From Rhodocollybia butyracea (Eukaryota; Basidiomycota; Agaricomycetes; Agaricales; Omphalotaceae), in contig JADNRY010000310.1 in the NCBI GenBank assembly GCA_015501585.1, positions 1 through 64,000 of the forward strand: a stretch of 64,000 bases of DNA, in the 5' to 3' direction. The notes under the pieces were generated by a model. It was not told the origin of the DNA, ran no database searches, and saw only the letters and a list, made by a program, of their open reading frames with translations. A program made the position numbers and the translations under genes. This document shows, one piece after another, positions 21,375 to 32,049 of this stretch (positions are counted from its first letter, which is position 1; each line of letters starts with the position of its first letter).

Positions 21375-21474
21375 GTATCTTTACGGTTGGAAGCTATACC
21401 ATAGCCGTCCCGTAACAAGGAATTTTGGGAAATTTTATGGCCGTAACCATATATGGTACGGTGCGGATCCCTAC

Positions 21475-22254
21475 TTGAATGTTCATGCTTTCTCGGATAT
21501 TTTTTCTCTACCCTTGTGCAGTTGGGACATGCCTTCACATTTCAAAGTGGGCTACCCTTGCTTGTTTGTTCATGCCTAGGTATAACTCAGCTCGTTACAT
21601 TAGGGATGTTGTTTTCTTTTATGATCAGGAGGATCTTAAGACAAAGATGGTGCTTATCTAGCACATGTCCATTGTTTTACTTTTTGAGTCCCGCTTGAGC
21701 TACCAAATGATGTCTTTTAATTTGTTTCAAATTTTTGCGAGGTTTGTGAGTTTGGTAAAATTTTCTTTGCTCCGCTAGAGTGCGAGTCTCATAATCTGTT
21801 ATACTACTTAAATAACACTGTATGAGTACTTACAGTAGAGTAAAATAAGTGCAAGTGGAATCAGTTTCACCTCAGTTGATAGTAAGTACTGAAAAGGAAT
21901 AGTCAAAGCAGTGGACCTCACCCCAATAAGTAATGTACCGATTACTCTCTAGCAACTCTCTAGCACTTATCTACTCAAAATACATTTCCGCGGGTCCCTC
22001 AGCATCTCCTCTATTGATTCCACTCTTCAGTTTGGACAGGGATGGACCATAGCAGTCAGACAGGTCTGGTTTATTTTTGGTATAATTTTCTGTTCTTTTG
22101 AAAAACTGGAGGCATGATAGTAAGTGTCAGATATTAGCTAAATGGATTGATTTTGTAGATCCAATACAAAGATCTACAAGGTCATTAGTACAGTCTCTAT
22201 TTTTTTTACTAAGGATTAGATCAATTGTCTAGCCTGATATCAGTCAAAATGTTG
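21475..22254. other. Intergenic, no gene recognised
   Basis: No supported frame, repeat or terminal structure was seen. Confidence 0.4.
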
Positions 22255-22611
22255 TTATTTCTTTCATAATGATTGCCTTAAGTCCAGGCACTCTGAATGA
22301 TTGTTTGCTCAAGGCAATCCAAATGACTGTCCTCAATGGTAGGCAATCTCACTGATTGTCTTATGTTGGGCACTCTAAATGATTGTTTCCTCAAGACAAT
22401 CATTTGATTGTCCTTAATAGTAGACAATCCAAATGATTGTCTTGAATTGGGCACTCTAAATGATTGTCCTCAATAGTAGGCAATCCAAATGATTGTCTTG
22501 AATTGTGGGCATTCTAAATGATTGTTTGGCAAAAAAAACATCTAAATGATTGTTTTTTCAAAAAATGATTGACTCAGACAATCATATCAATTGTTTTTTA
22601 TTCCCGTAGTG
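22255..22611. mobile_element. CACTA-like fragment, right end with ATGATTGTC repeats
   Basis: About ten (A)ATGATTGTC words recur every 25-45 bp. The segment ends TTCCCGTAGTG at 22611, the reverse complement of the CACTACGGGAA start at 12587. Only this end was found, so it is a truncated relative of the 12587-13165 fragment. Confidence 0.5.
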
Positions 22612-22639
22612 CTGCGCGGTAATACACAATTTTTGCACC

Positions 22640-22893
22640 TAGGTGTGTAACTATACTTTTTGACACACTGTGTAGTATATACAATGCAATAAGAGAACTA
22701 TACAGAGCCCAAGTGTGATAGTTGTAGCAGACACTTAGTATCTTAACAATAATATTTTAGCCATTACAATACACCTACAAGCGTAGTCAGAAACCAAGCT
22801 AGTGGGGATACTTGAGGTGCCCAGAGATATTAACACTAGGCTTGTCAACCTACTAGTTCTACTCAGGAGTATATCACTCTAACAAAAGGGATG
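22640..22893 (+). mobile_element. LTR-like repeat A, first part
   Basis: This matches 32050-32330 and 23800-23905/25388-25540 (shared phrases CAATGCAATAAGAG, ACACTTAGTATCT, GATACTTGAGGTGCCCAGAGA). The copy is interrupted after 22893 by a MITE with the 8-bp duplication TCTCAAAG and resumes at 28950. Confidence 0.65.
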
Positions 22894-23018
22894 TCTCAAA
22901 GTAAGGATGGACATGACTCTGGGTGCTGGTAACCGGCCACCTGCCACGCAGGTAACTGGCGGCATCAACCCCTGACCTGTGACCGGGTCTGCACCCGTGG
23001 AAACCAGTACCGGTGATA

Positions 23019-23800
23019 TGCCACACAATAATTTGGACTTAGAATGTGGTAATTCTGGCGCCTCAGGAATACTAATAAGGATAAACCATGCGCAGTACAT
23101 TGTACTCCACGGAATTAAGCACAGATGGCAACTGTTGATGACTCTCAACAGAGTCTCAACAGTATAACACAGTTGTATGCTCCAGTGGGAATACAGAAAC
23201 TCAATATGTGTTGATCTCTAAATTAAAAGCAGGATCTAATAGAAGCAGTTGCAATCTAAGATTGGCATGAATGTGCAAGATAGATATAGCATATAGACAG
23301 GTGATTTTCGGCTCTAGACTACCATTATATGCCTATGCCACCAATCAGAAGAAGCTCCACTCTGTGTTGCGGAATTAAACATTATATTCGGTTCCATGCA
23401 GCCATGCCACCAATCAGTAAAACTCTGTTAATGCAATTACCGTGTGGCGGAATTAAGCGCCGCTGATCATAAGCAATCATGTCTGAGCACAAATAAGGAC
23501 TCGGAATTACAATAAAAAGGAGTTTACACATTGAATTCCAATTAAAATAAATGCTAGAAGCGACAAGAAAGCTGTGTAATACAATGAGCTCATATAAAAG
23601 AGAGGGAACAACTCTCAAAGAAGCAAGCACCTGCCCCCAGCAGGTATACAGCTCATTGCCAGAGCTTGTGTGACAGTGATATGGCCCAGAATTGTTTGGG
23701 CATAAACATGCAGTATATGTGTGTTTTTTGGCACCAAGTCATGCTGTATTAGACATATGCACTGTACAAAGTATTTTAGAATCTGCCGTTACCGTTAATA
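23019..23800. other. Insertion in the MITE, possible LTR remnant
   Basis: GCCACCAATCAG and GGAATTAA(G/A)C each occur more than once, and a TATA-like CATATAAAAG stands at about 23591. No internal retroelement genes were identified. Confidence 0.35.
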
Positions 23801-23909
23801 CAGAGATTTTGCGCTTAGGCTTGTAGCCATATATTTTGACAATGTATATGCGCTATACATACAATAAGAGGGTTATACGGAGTCCAAACATGATAACTGT
23901 AGCTAACAC

Positions 23910-24061
23910 TGTAATGCCTACGGCACGTTCATTGCCGTTAGTGCCGATATTACATAATTAGTCTACTCTTATCCTCGTACCACATACTCGTTTTGGTCTA
24001 TTTCTCTAATAGAACGAGATCTTGCTCATGGTCTGAGGCATTAAGAGTCAGGGCTCTTACA
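23910..24061 (+). repeat. 5' LTR of the small element
   Basis: 152 bp, TGTAATGCC...CTCTTACA, preceded by target duplication AACAC. Near-identity to the 3' LTR indicates a recent insertion. Confidence 0.9.
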
Positions 24062-24104
24062 CTTTTTTGAGCAACCTTGTCCTGAATAGGACTATTACAG
24101 CAAT

Positions 24105-25139
24105 ATGACCACACAACAGCACAACTCAAGCCATGACTCTGTCATGGCTCTGGCTTACTCTTTTCTTTCTCAAATCCTTTCCATGTTCCCTCATGATCCT
24201 CTCTCACACATCTCTGGGATCCTGGACTTCTCCTCCCAGGAAATTCAACAGCTGCTAGTCAACTTTAAGCAGCTCTGGGAACAACATGGTCTTTCAGTGG
24301 CTGGTAGGGATTTGGCAGAGGCAGTGGTGCAGGATTCAACATTAAGATGTTGCTGGGCAGTGAAGGAAGAAGGTTTCCAGGCAGAGGTCTGTTTTCAGAT
24401 GATAGAGTCTATTAAGAAACTGGGAGAAGAGTTTGGGATGGAACTGTCCAAATCTCAAACACCACCTCCTGCTCCGAGTTCTCCATCACCTTTGACCGCT
24501 CCTACTCCCTCATCACCGACTCCCACGCTCGCTTCGAACACATCGAACACATCGAAATCGTCTCCACATGCTCTGACATTGGTTTCACCCTCCAAACTCA
24601 CTTCCCATTCATTTCGACTCCAACCAACCTCAGAGTTTGCACGGGAGGTAGCTGAACTGTGGAAAGCAGGCCGGAAACTCGAAGTATTCATGGATGAACA
24701 TGTCATGGGGCTCGAACACACAGCTGGCGCACCACCAGCTCGTGTTCACCTCTCAAACACTCCAACTGAGTGTACACCTGTGCCTTATGTTGCCCCTGTG
24801 ACTGCTGTTCCACCAACAGGCCTTCGTAAATGTGTCAAACACAATGTGTATGGTGCGTTTGGTTCGCTCTTGCTTCGTTCAAGTCGTTGCCCATCCCAAT
24901 CTGGTACACTCATGCCATCACCTTCACCCACTGAAACTCCCCATCACCATATTTGTGCTCCCAATCAATGCTCCCATTCATGGCGCTGGAGATCTACTGT
25001 CTCCACTGTGCCACCACCATCTCAATCTGGACTTAGTGTCAGCATCCAGAGAATCCGGCGATTTTCACAGGACACTTTCTCTTCTTCTGCGCTTATGGAA
25101 ATTGCCAGCATACTACATTGTACGTTACCTATTAGATGA
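24105..25139 (+). CDS. Gag-like or unknown protein of the small LTR element
   Basis: 344 aa, starting 43 bp after the 5' LTR, with no competing upstream ATG in frame. The N-terminal third (residues 10-115) looks helical, with hydrophobic positions at regular spacing (FLSQILSMF, EIQQLLVNFKQLWEQHG, MIESIKKLGEEFGMEL). A Pro/Ser/Thr-rich linker (about 118-165) follows, then a second short helical stretch (EFAREVAELWKAGRKLEVFM) and a His/Ser/Pro-rich tail. No zinc knuckle, protease or RT motif is present. Position and architecture suggest a capsid-type protein that packages the element's RNA, but no family was recognised. A second plus frame (24832-25203) overlaps the tail, so a frameshift in the last third is possible. 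Confidence 0.6.
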   Translation: MTTQQHNSSHDSVMALAYSFLSQILSMFPHDPLSHISGILDFSSQEIQQLLVNFKQLWEQHGLSVAGRDLAEAVVQDSTLRCCWAVKEEGFQAEVCFQMIESIKKLGEEFGMELSKSQTPPPAPSSPSPLTAPTPSSPTPTLASNTSNTSKSSPHALTLVSPSKLTSHSFRLQPTSEFAREVAELWKAGRKLEVFMDEHVMGLEHTAGAPPARVHLSNTPTECTPVPYVAPVTAVPPTGLRKCVKHNVYGAFGSLLLRSSRCPSQSGTLMPSPSPTETPHHHICAPNQCSHSWRWRSTVSTVPPPSQSGLSVSIQRIRRFSQDTFSSSALMEIASILHCTLPIR

Positions 25140-25235
25140 CTGTATGTTTCTCTTTGTTATGTTTTCCCTTTTCCATCTTTCTCTTTTGTTTTTTTTTGGG
25201 TAAGATGGACCTGTGGGGTCAATCTAGGGGGCATG

Positions 25236-25387
25236 TGTAATGCCTATGGCACGTTCATTGCCGTTAGCGCCGATATTACATAATTAGTCTACTCTTATCC
25301 TCGTACCACATACTCGTTTTGGTCTATTTCTCTAATAGAACGAGATCTTGCTCATGGTCTGAGGCATTAAGAGTCAGGGCTCTTACA
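25236..25387 (+). repeat. 3' LTR of the small element
   Basis: 152 bp, directly after the purine-rich CTAGGGGGCATG, followed by AACAC. Two differences from the 5' LTR were seen. Confidence 0.9.
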
Positions 25388-27000
25388 AACACTTAGTATC
25401 TCAGCAATAATACTCAGCTAGTCATGACGATACACCCACAAGTGTAGTCTGATACTAAACTAGCGAGGATACTTGAGGTGCCCAGAGACATCAACACTAG
25501 ATTGTCAGTCTAGTTTCTACCCACCCCAATGCATACACGAATCCTCATACTTGGATGTCTTGAAGTGGACTGGCGGCGGTGTTACCCAGGGAAGGCATCA
25601 GAAGGGGAATGCAATCCTTGTACTGCGCTAGCAGAAAGATAGACGCTGGAGGATAAGATCTACAATCACCTTATGGACTGGAAGGAAAATCTTAACATGT
25701 TATGATGACTAGTCAGGTTGCGATGCGGCACAGCTGCTAGATGATTAAGCTAGGTGAATTTGATATTTGATTATTGGCCAACTATTGACTAGGAAAGTCC
25801 TACTGCAATAAACCCAACAATCTTACAGTGGATAGGGCATTGCCAAGCTGAAGCTCTGATGGTCCAGGAGCTCTGAGCATTGTGCTAGCGCACATCACTC
25901 TGGGATTCTTGGTATCTACTCAAAGCTAGTGAAGTGAACTATCACTGGGAAATATTATTATCTTAGGGGATTGAGCTGGTCTTGCTCAAGACCTACCGGA
26001 CAACTTTGAGGATAGACATGTGGACACGTACCTGTGTTGAGCCATGAAACATGGAAGGAACAGTTATTTGCGGTACAAGATTCCGTGAGGACCAGAATAT
26101 GTTAACCCATTTTAATTTCTTTTACTTTGATACCCAAATCGGGACCGTACCTAAATTGGGACAGTTTTCTAGATAAATGTACGATATGTCTGGGCTAGAG
26201 TTTCCTTTCTTAGCTAAATTCCTCTCTTTCTCGAATTTCTATCTCACTCTGTTTCTCTCCGACTCTGTTTCATCTCTTTTCGTATTAAACTAGTAAAGAC
26301 CCAGTATATAAGCATGATGTATTTATCTCATAAATCAAGTTATCTGGCCACCTCTCATAACCACCCATTGTGACAAAGTTGAAGGTCTCTTCACCACCGG
26401 AGTCTGCTAGTCCTCTTAATTCTCCCTGGTTTAAAAGTACCGAGTCAATCAAACACCGTAACTGGGCATTTGTTTAGGGCGCATATGGAGTCTAGCTTTC
26501 TCTTTGAAGTTAATATTATATTCTATCTTATAAAGTTTGGATTGGTGTAATAGAAGCTTTGTAACAGCTTTTGCGCCTGCTTAAGATTGAGTTAGATCTT
26601 TTGCATGAATCTAGTTGCTTCCTTAGATGGGACGGCTTCCAGTAAGGAATTATTTGGCTCCAGAGTGAGGGTTCCTTAGCAAGCCACTAAGATTGTGGTA
26701 CAAGTTCCTAGTGATTAAGTTCACTCTCCTTTGCATAAATCTAGTTGCTTCCTTAGAGGGGATGGCTTCTAGTAAGGAATTATTTGGCTCCAGAGTGAGG
26801 GTTCCTTAGCTAGCTCTTAACAAGTATTAGCGAGCCACTAAGATTGTGGTACGAGCTCCTAGTGATTAAGTTCACTCACAGTTTCATAGCTTGACCCAGA
26901 GTTTGGTCAGGGATGTTACGGTATTATGCTAGCTGGAGCCAGAGTTTGCCCAGGAGTGTCCTAGTTGCATTGTATTGGTTTTGGTTTTGGTTATTGTTGG

Positions 27001-27020
27001 ACACACACACACACACACAT
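27001..27020. repeat. (AC)n microsatellite
   Basis: About nine AC dinucleotides in an otherwise non-repetitive part of the LTR-like repeat. The corresponding place in the 32-kb copy lacks the expansion. Confidence 0.8.
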
Positions 27021-27300
27021 GGTTAATTGGTTATTTGGGTTTTTGATCAGACATACGCACACAACTTAGACAATAGTCTATGCTAGTTCAGTTCATAGAA
27101 CTTACTAGACCTTGCCGCACTACACTAGTTCAGTTGTTTCACTACACTGGCTGGTGTATCATCTTACATTCAATATCTTAACTTTCTTTGGGGAATCTTT
27201 GACAACCCAGCCTCGCTCCCTTTAAATAAATTGATAGTCTGGTTAGGCGCGGTCTTGTATTTGTTAGGTTGTTTTCTAGCGCCTTTCACATACCAGTACA

Positions 27301-28690
27301 AATCAAGCCAATTACTGTGCAACATCATTGAACTACACAGATGTTACAGATGTTGATTACTGATGACATCAAAACTGAGTCTCGGTAACAGAACACAGTT
27401 GTAATCATTGATAGTACAAAGAATATTAAAACCCACCATAATTAAGACTAATATTCAGACTGTTGAAGCGATCCAATGGTGTCTTATTGCAACTAGAAGA
27501 CTACTAGATAGTAGACAGAACAAGTATTATAGAAGAATGGTCCAAGCGGGACTTCCCATCATAAATTGATGTGAGGAGATTAATGTATCTCCAACCCCGA
27601 GGAGATTGATGTATGGAGATTGATGTGCCGAGGTTCCAGGATCATTCCCAGATCATGCCGTGGCGTCCCGCAGATTTAAGACAGCACGTGAAATAAATAT
27701 TTCATGTGCTATTTATTGAATAACAAGAGCATATGTACTCCTGCACAACTCGTATGGTGTATTTTACACTGTGATATTGAGATACAGTATATAAGAAGGT
27801 GTCCCCCACAAAATAGAAGGAAGCACTTTCCTCCCCCATTCCTGTTACAGGGTTGGTGTGGTGTCTTCTAGTGACAAGTGCACATTAAACAAGAGTACAA
27901 GTTAAATGAAATAAGAAAGTATAAAGAAAGAAAACCAAAGTCCTCAGTTACTACCTTATGCTCCAGAAAGTTAATAGCAGTGAGAGTGTTGTGAGTAGCG
28001 GATACTCTCTCTGTCAATTGTACTTTTAGTGTAAAGTCTAAGTTCAGACAATTGAAAGATAAAGATTAAAGCATGCCCAAGTTTGTTAGAATCTCGAGAC
28101 AGAAAAACTATCACAACCTTGCAAATATGATGCTGATGTATGTACTTGCAATAAGAATTCTGACTTGTTCAATGATAACCCCCTTGAACTCATGTTAGTC
28201 TTTGGTGTGTGTTGGTGTTGGTGTGAGGTATTCAGCTTCATAGTAGCATTTTATGCATAGCCCAGAGTCGGCATATCAACAGGGATCGCTTCGGCACCTA
28301 GCAGAGTAACAAGTAATTGACAACTGTTTAGACCAGTTGAAAGGACTTGTGATTAATAGAAGAATTGCATAGCAGAAGAAGAATAACATTGAAAGAGTTG
28401 TACTATTAACTTGTACTATCACTAAAGAAAGAACAGTAAAGTTATTGGCACAGATCGAGTAAAGTCATTCACAGTAAAGTTATTCAGTTCAGAAGAAAGT
28501 AAAGTTATTGAAGTAAAGTTATTGCATCCACATTCTGTGGGACTCAGCAGATAAAACCTATACCTTGCATTCCAAACCCCTAAGCAGTTGTACTTTGAAT
28601 TTTATATCTTTTCTTGCACCCTCCAAACTTGTGTTTGATTTAAGTGTGTGTGTGTTGGTGTGTGTTAGACTTGTTCTTACATTCACTTTT
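27301..28690. other. Insertion in the MITE, probable LTR remnant, no gene
   Basis: A TATA-like CAGTATATAAGAAGG is at about 27785. The phrase GTGTGTGTTGGTGT...GTCGGCATATCA near 28205-28275 recurs in altered form near 28648-28715. AGTAAAGTTATT(C/G) is repeated four times at about 28435-28530. No coding region was found. Confidence 0.4.
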
Positions 28691-28949
28691 GTGTGCACTC
28701 TGAAGTCAGCATATCACTGGGACCCGCCGGTCACAGGTTTTTGCAGGTAAACCTGCTGGTACTGCATAAAATCACAGATATCTGCAGGTTTACTTGCAGA
28801 AATCGCCCAAGAAGGTGACCTGTGACTGGGTCTAACCCATGAGAACCTGGTACCAGCACCCACGGGTTACAGGTTTCCAGGTATTCCCACGGGTGTTACC
28901 CATAGGTACCAGAATCTAACTGGGAGTCATTTCCATCCTTATCTCAAAG

Positions 28950-29577
28950 TGGGATAAGAGCTAGTGGATGCACCAACCAGGGATATATTCAAAAGAGGGA
29001 AGGCAAACCTCATACTTTAGAAACAGCTAGTTTACAAATACTACAGATCTTACAATCTACAAGGGTCTGGAACAAAGTGGAGATACTGTCCAACAGAGTT
29101 GACTAGCAAATTTGACTAAGACTCGGTACCATGTCACTGAAGATAACCCAAATATTATAAATCACATGCCTAGGGTGGTACTCTGGTATGCAGAGGCCCA
29201 CCACATCTGAAGAAACTATAGAACTTCAGTCTCTAGGAAGTAAAATACTTATAGACACTAGGCTAGCCCACTCAGTTACCATGATTGTGGTGTCGTTAGA
29301 AAGCTAGTGCACAGGGCTAGTTGTTCCAAATACTACTTCCAACTGGAGGAGTACAATGAGCTAGCCAATACCATTATAATACCATGAGTAAGACAGAGGA
29401 AAGCCAGTACACAAGATATGAGCACCACTGCATGAAAGATGAACCTGCAGACCATGGGGCAGATCACTGTCTATGACCAAAGGACTTTAACCATGTTAAT
29501 ATATATCAGTTACTACCCAATAATTGGCTTGGTTCATACTGGTATGTGAAAGGTGCTATAAAACAACCTAACAAGCA
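28950..29577 (+). mobile_element. LTR-like repeat A, second part
   Basis: This resumes after the MITE target duplication (GTGGGATAAGAGCTAG, matching GCGGGATAAGTACTAAG near 32320). Near 29545 the segment TGTGAAAGGTGCTATAAAAC is the reverse complement of the LTR-like terminus seen at about 27283 and 33845, so a piece of an oppositely oriented copy is joined here. Confidence 0.5.
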
Positions 29578-29900
29578 TCAGGAAAAGGCATATTCACTTA
29601 ACTTAACTTGAGCTGACTTGAGTATATATTCCAACCCCAGGTTGACTTGAGTAGATATTCCAACCCCAAGTTGACTCAATTTGACTTGAGTAGATAGCTT
29701 CAACTTAGGCCACTCAAGTTGCTCAAGTGTACCTGAGTGAACTTGAGAGTTCTAATTCCAACCCCAGGTTAGCTCAAGGTAGATGGCTTTAATGTAGGTC
29801 AATCAAGTCACTTGAGTGAACTTGAGGTCAGCTTGAATCACTGGAGCATAAACTTACAACTTAGGCACACTCAAGCTTATCTCAAGTCAGTAGAGTATGT
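29578..29900. repeat. CTTGAGT/ACTCAAG word array with ATCAGGAAAAG end
   Basis: It starts ATCAGGAAAAGGC and consists of repeated GACTTGAGTA, CCAACCCCAGGTTGA and CTCAAGT words. The same vocabulary fills 34017-34285 and 54485-54790. Probably a foldback MITE whose right end was not located. Confidence 0.5.
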
Positions 29901-30415
29901 GTGTATACTGGTCTTCAGAAAAGAGGAAGTAGAATTAATTTTATTTCAGAGTTATCAGGAAAACCAGGAAGATTTGGTGCTCAATTCACATGACATTTGG
30001 GAACCAGGATATGAATGTGCACTAAAGATGCAAATACCATGTACTGGAATGTAACAATAAGATGTCTCTGTAGTCTAGCAATATACCCTGATCTGTGGAG
30101 AAAGAGAAACATTTGTGCCTGTGGATAGTGGCAAGGGGCAGCAGCAATCCTCAGAGTGAGCCCTGGACGGTATAAATCCAAGGTAAATTGAGGGAGATAT
30201 AGTAAGAATACTGTATCTGTGGTGCGGCAATTGGGCGCCGATTTAAGGACTCAATCCTTGTGATGACTTGTCTACAATCATAACAAGTTTGATGACTACT
30301 AACTACCAATATGATACCAATAACAACTACTAGAGTATTAGTTATGTCTACTAGTCTTCAAGTTTTGTTAATTGATTACAATAATGTACTTGTGAAATGG
30401 TTTTGTGAACCGCCA

Positions 30416-30508
30416 TTTAGGCGCCCAAACTTTTGTTTTTCAACGTTGTTTGGACATACCACATACCTGTCCAAACAACGTCGAAAAACAAAAGTTTGGG
30501 CACCTAAA
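30416..30508. other. Near-perfect 41-bp stem hairpin
   Basis: Arms 30416-30456 and 30468-30508 pair at 39 of 41 positions around an 11-bp loop. The arms begin TTTAGG(C/T)GCCCAAAC. The hairpin stands in front of a region (30640-30790) with AAGCTTGT and TGTACA words like the family at 50860-53200, which also begins with a hairpin. Confidence 0.85.
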
Positions 30509-30519
30509 TTTGGACCGGG

Positions 30520-31790
30520 CCAGCTCATATGTTCAATGAGCAGCAACATTAGCACAGTGCCTTATATGTATTATAACACTTCTATAAAGTTTGTATATAT
30601 GTACAACTTTACAATATAATGCTGCTAGGGCAGCATGGCATGATGAAAAGTGTGTGAAGCTTGTACTGGTACAGTCACTTTGTAAACACTGTACACCTGA
30701 ACAAAGCTTGTGTGAAGCTTTTTAAAACACTTTACAAGCATTATATACATTTGCAAGTCTTACAGTGTTGTATTGTCTTGATATGTTTGTACTCTGCAGA
30801 GTGTCAGCCCTAATGACTCATGTTCACATGACAGTGGACTTATGATTGTCAGCGCGCCGGATTTGCGTGACTTATACATGGCGTTTCCCAGGCAATGCTT
30901 TTGCTTTTGCTCTCCCACCATGCTCACAGCCTGTCAACACTAGTTTCTCATTGCCACCTTGCAGTAAGCTAGTCTATTTTGTTCCTTACTCATACAGTTG
31001 ACTTCTTCAATGAATCATCAAATGTTTTGAAGCTTTTTAACTCATATTTCATCTGCTTACATGTTGCCTTATTTTGACTTAGGGATGAATTTTTTTCTGC
31101 TTTAACTGCACTGTATCTCACTCAAAACTTTCTGTTGCTATTAGGTCTCTATTATTGGGTGATGGGCTTATGGGTACCAGGTACAGTTTTTTTCCTTGCA
31201 CACTTGACATTATCTGACTTCTGGTTACTCACTCTAGCTTGCTGTCATTCCTGTGTCTCTCATCTGTTGCTCTTGTCTGTTGTTTTTGCTATCTCTGTCA
31301 CAGCCCATTTACACGTCCCCAATCTCTCATATATCACTGCTATTTCATGTACCCACTCCTTGCCCACATATCTATCAGTGTTTGTACACTTCATATAATA
31401 CTCAGGCTGTAGTATGTATCATGAACAATAATATCTCATTTGCATCCTCCCAAACCATCTGAACCAATGCCCTATAAGCTGAACTAAGATGACCTCGCTG
31501 CACTTACAGTTCCCTAGCAACCACTCAAGGCACATTGGTATAGCTTTAAATCAACTTACACAACTCCAATCAACTCTGTGAGCCTTTGAGTGAACTCTTG
31601 GCAACTTGAGTAGAATGACTGCCCAAACCTTATACTGGGGTAATGAAGTCAACTTGGCTAACCTGACAGCTTGGAGCCACTCCCGCCACTCCCGCCACTG
31701 AAGTCCACTTGATCTGGTGCAGGTAAAGGGGGACTGTTCCTGATGCATGGTTTAGATTAGATTTCCCTAAATTATTTCATAGCACCTAAT
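30520..31790. other. Intergenic with scattered repeat words, no gene recognised
   Basis: 30640-30760 contains GAAGCTTGTACTGG, GTACAGT and CAAAGCTTGTG words of the TGTACA family. A CTCAAG/CTTGAG-poor relative lies near 31500-31720. Open frames near 31135-31398 are hydrophobic but have no recognisable domain or splice context. Confidence 0.4.
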
Positions 31791-31796
31791 GTACTG

Positions 31797-32045
31797 TAAA
31801 GATGGACACGAGTCCTGGTTATACTCTAGTACCTGCAGGTTTAACCCATGGGAATACCTGCACACCTGCAACCGGCTGGTCCTGGTACTGGCTCCCACAG
31901 GTGTGCACCCGGTCATAGGTCAGCCTTGTTCAAGTTTTATGCAGGTAAACCAGCCGTTTACCTGCATAAAACTGGGACCAGCCAGTTCCCATGGGTGTGC
32001 ACCCAGTCACAGGTTGCACATTTTTGTGCCAGTATTAGGCCTAAA
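31797..32045. mobile_element. GGATGGACA-family MITE, left end and interior
   Basis: It starts TAAAGATGGACACGAGTCC and contains the family interior with GTGTGCACCCGGTCA(T/C)AGGT twice in opposite contexts. The right terminus is missing, and LTR-like repeat C follows directly. Confidence 0.6.
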
Positions 32046-32049
32046 ATTG

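Larger units (their letters stand above)
19080..21473. mobile_element. TIR element TAGGGATCCGCACCG, host of nested insertions
   Basis: The 15-bp ends TAGGGATCCGCACCG and CGGTGCGGATCCCTA are perfect inverted repeats 2.4 kb apart. Next to both ends are TACGG/CCGTA-rich stretches, and between them lie unrelated repeats. No target duplication is seen immediately outside, so it may have decayed. It contains the hAT-type MITE 20788-21374, whose target site lies in this element. Confidence 0.6.
23910..25387 (+). mobile_element. Complete small LTR retrotransposon encoding only one ORF
   Basis: Two 152-bp direct repeats (23910-24061 and 25236-25387) differ at only two positions seen (CTACGG/CTATGG and TTAGTGCC/TTAGCGCC). 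Each starts TGTAATGCC and ends CTCTTACA. The 5-bp target duplication AACAC flanks the whole (23905-23909 and 25388-25392). The purine-rich CTAGGGGGCATG precedes the right LTR. No reverse transcriptase, integrase or protease is encoded, so it must rely on a helper. It resembles the class of small terminal-repeat elements with a gag gene. Confidence 0.9.
23801..27300 (+). mobile_element. LTR-like repeat, second copy, split by a small LTR element
   Basis: The two halves 23801-23904 and 25388-27300 match 32060-33853 in order. Both include the phrase TTCCTTAG(A)GGG, GGAATTATTTGGCTCCAGAG, TTGGTTTTGGTTTTGG and GACAACCC near the end, and CACCTTTC(A/G)CATAC at the terminus. A TATA-like CAGTATATAAGC is at about 26303. 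The block with TTATTTGGCTCCAGAGTGAG is duplicated here (26648 and 26778) but single in the 32-kb copy. No internal coding region is attached. Confidence 0.6.
22902..28941. mobile_element. GGATGGACA-family MITE split by later insertions
   Basis: The left end TAAGGATGGACATGACTC is at 22902 and the right end GAGTCATTTCCATCCTTA ends at 28941. Outside both stands the perfect 8-bp repeat TCTCAAAG (22894-22901 and 28942-28949). The MITE itself is only about 22902-23018 plus 28690-28941. The 5.7 kb between are later insertions. This dates the order: LTR-like repeat A, then MITE, then the inner material, then the small LTR element 23910-25387. Confidence 0.75.

Noticed and set aside
31135..31398. Hydrophobic plus-strand frame suggesting a small membrane protein
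   Set aside because: T/C-rich non-coding sequence gives hydrophobic codons. No conserved motif or start context, and a similar T-rich region at 39300-39500 gives a different protein.
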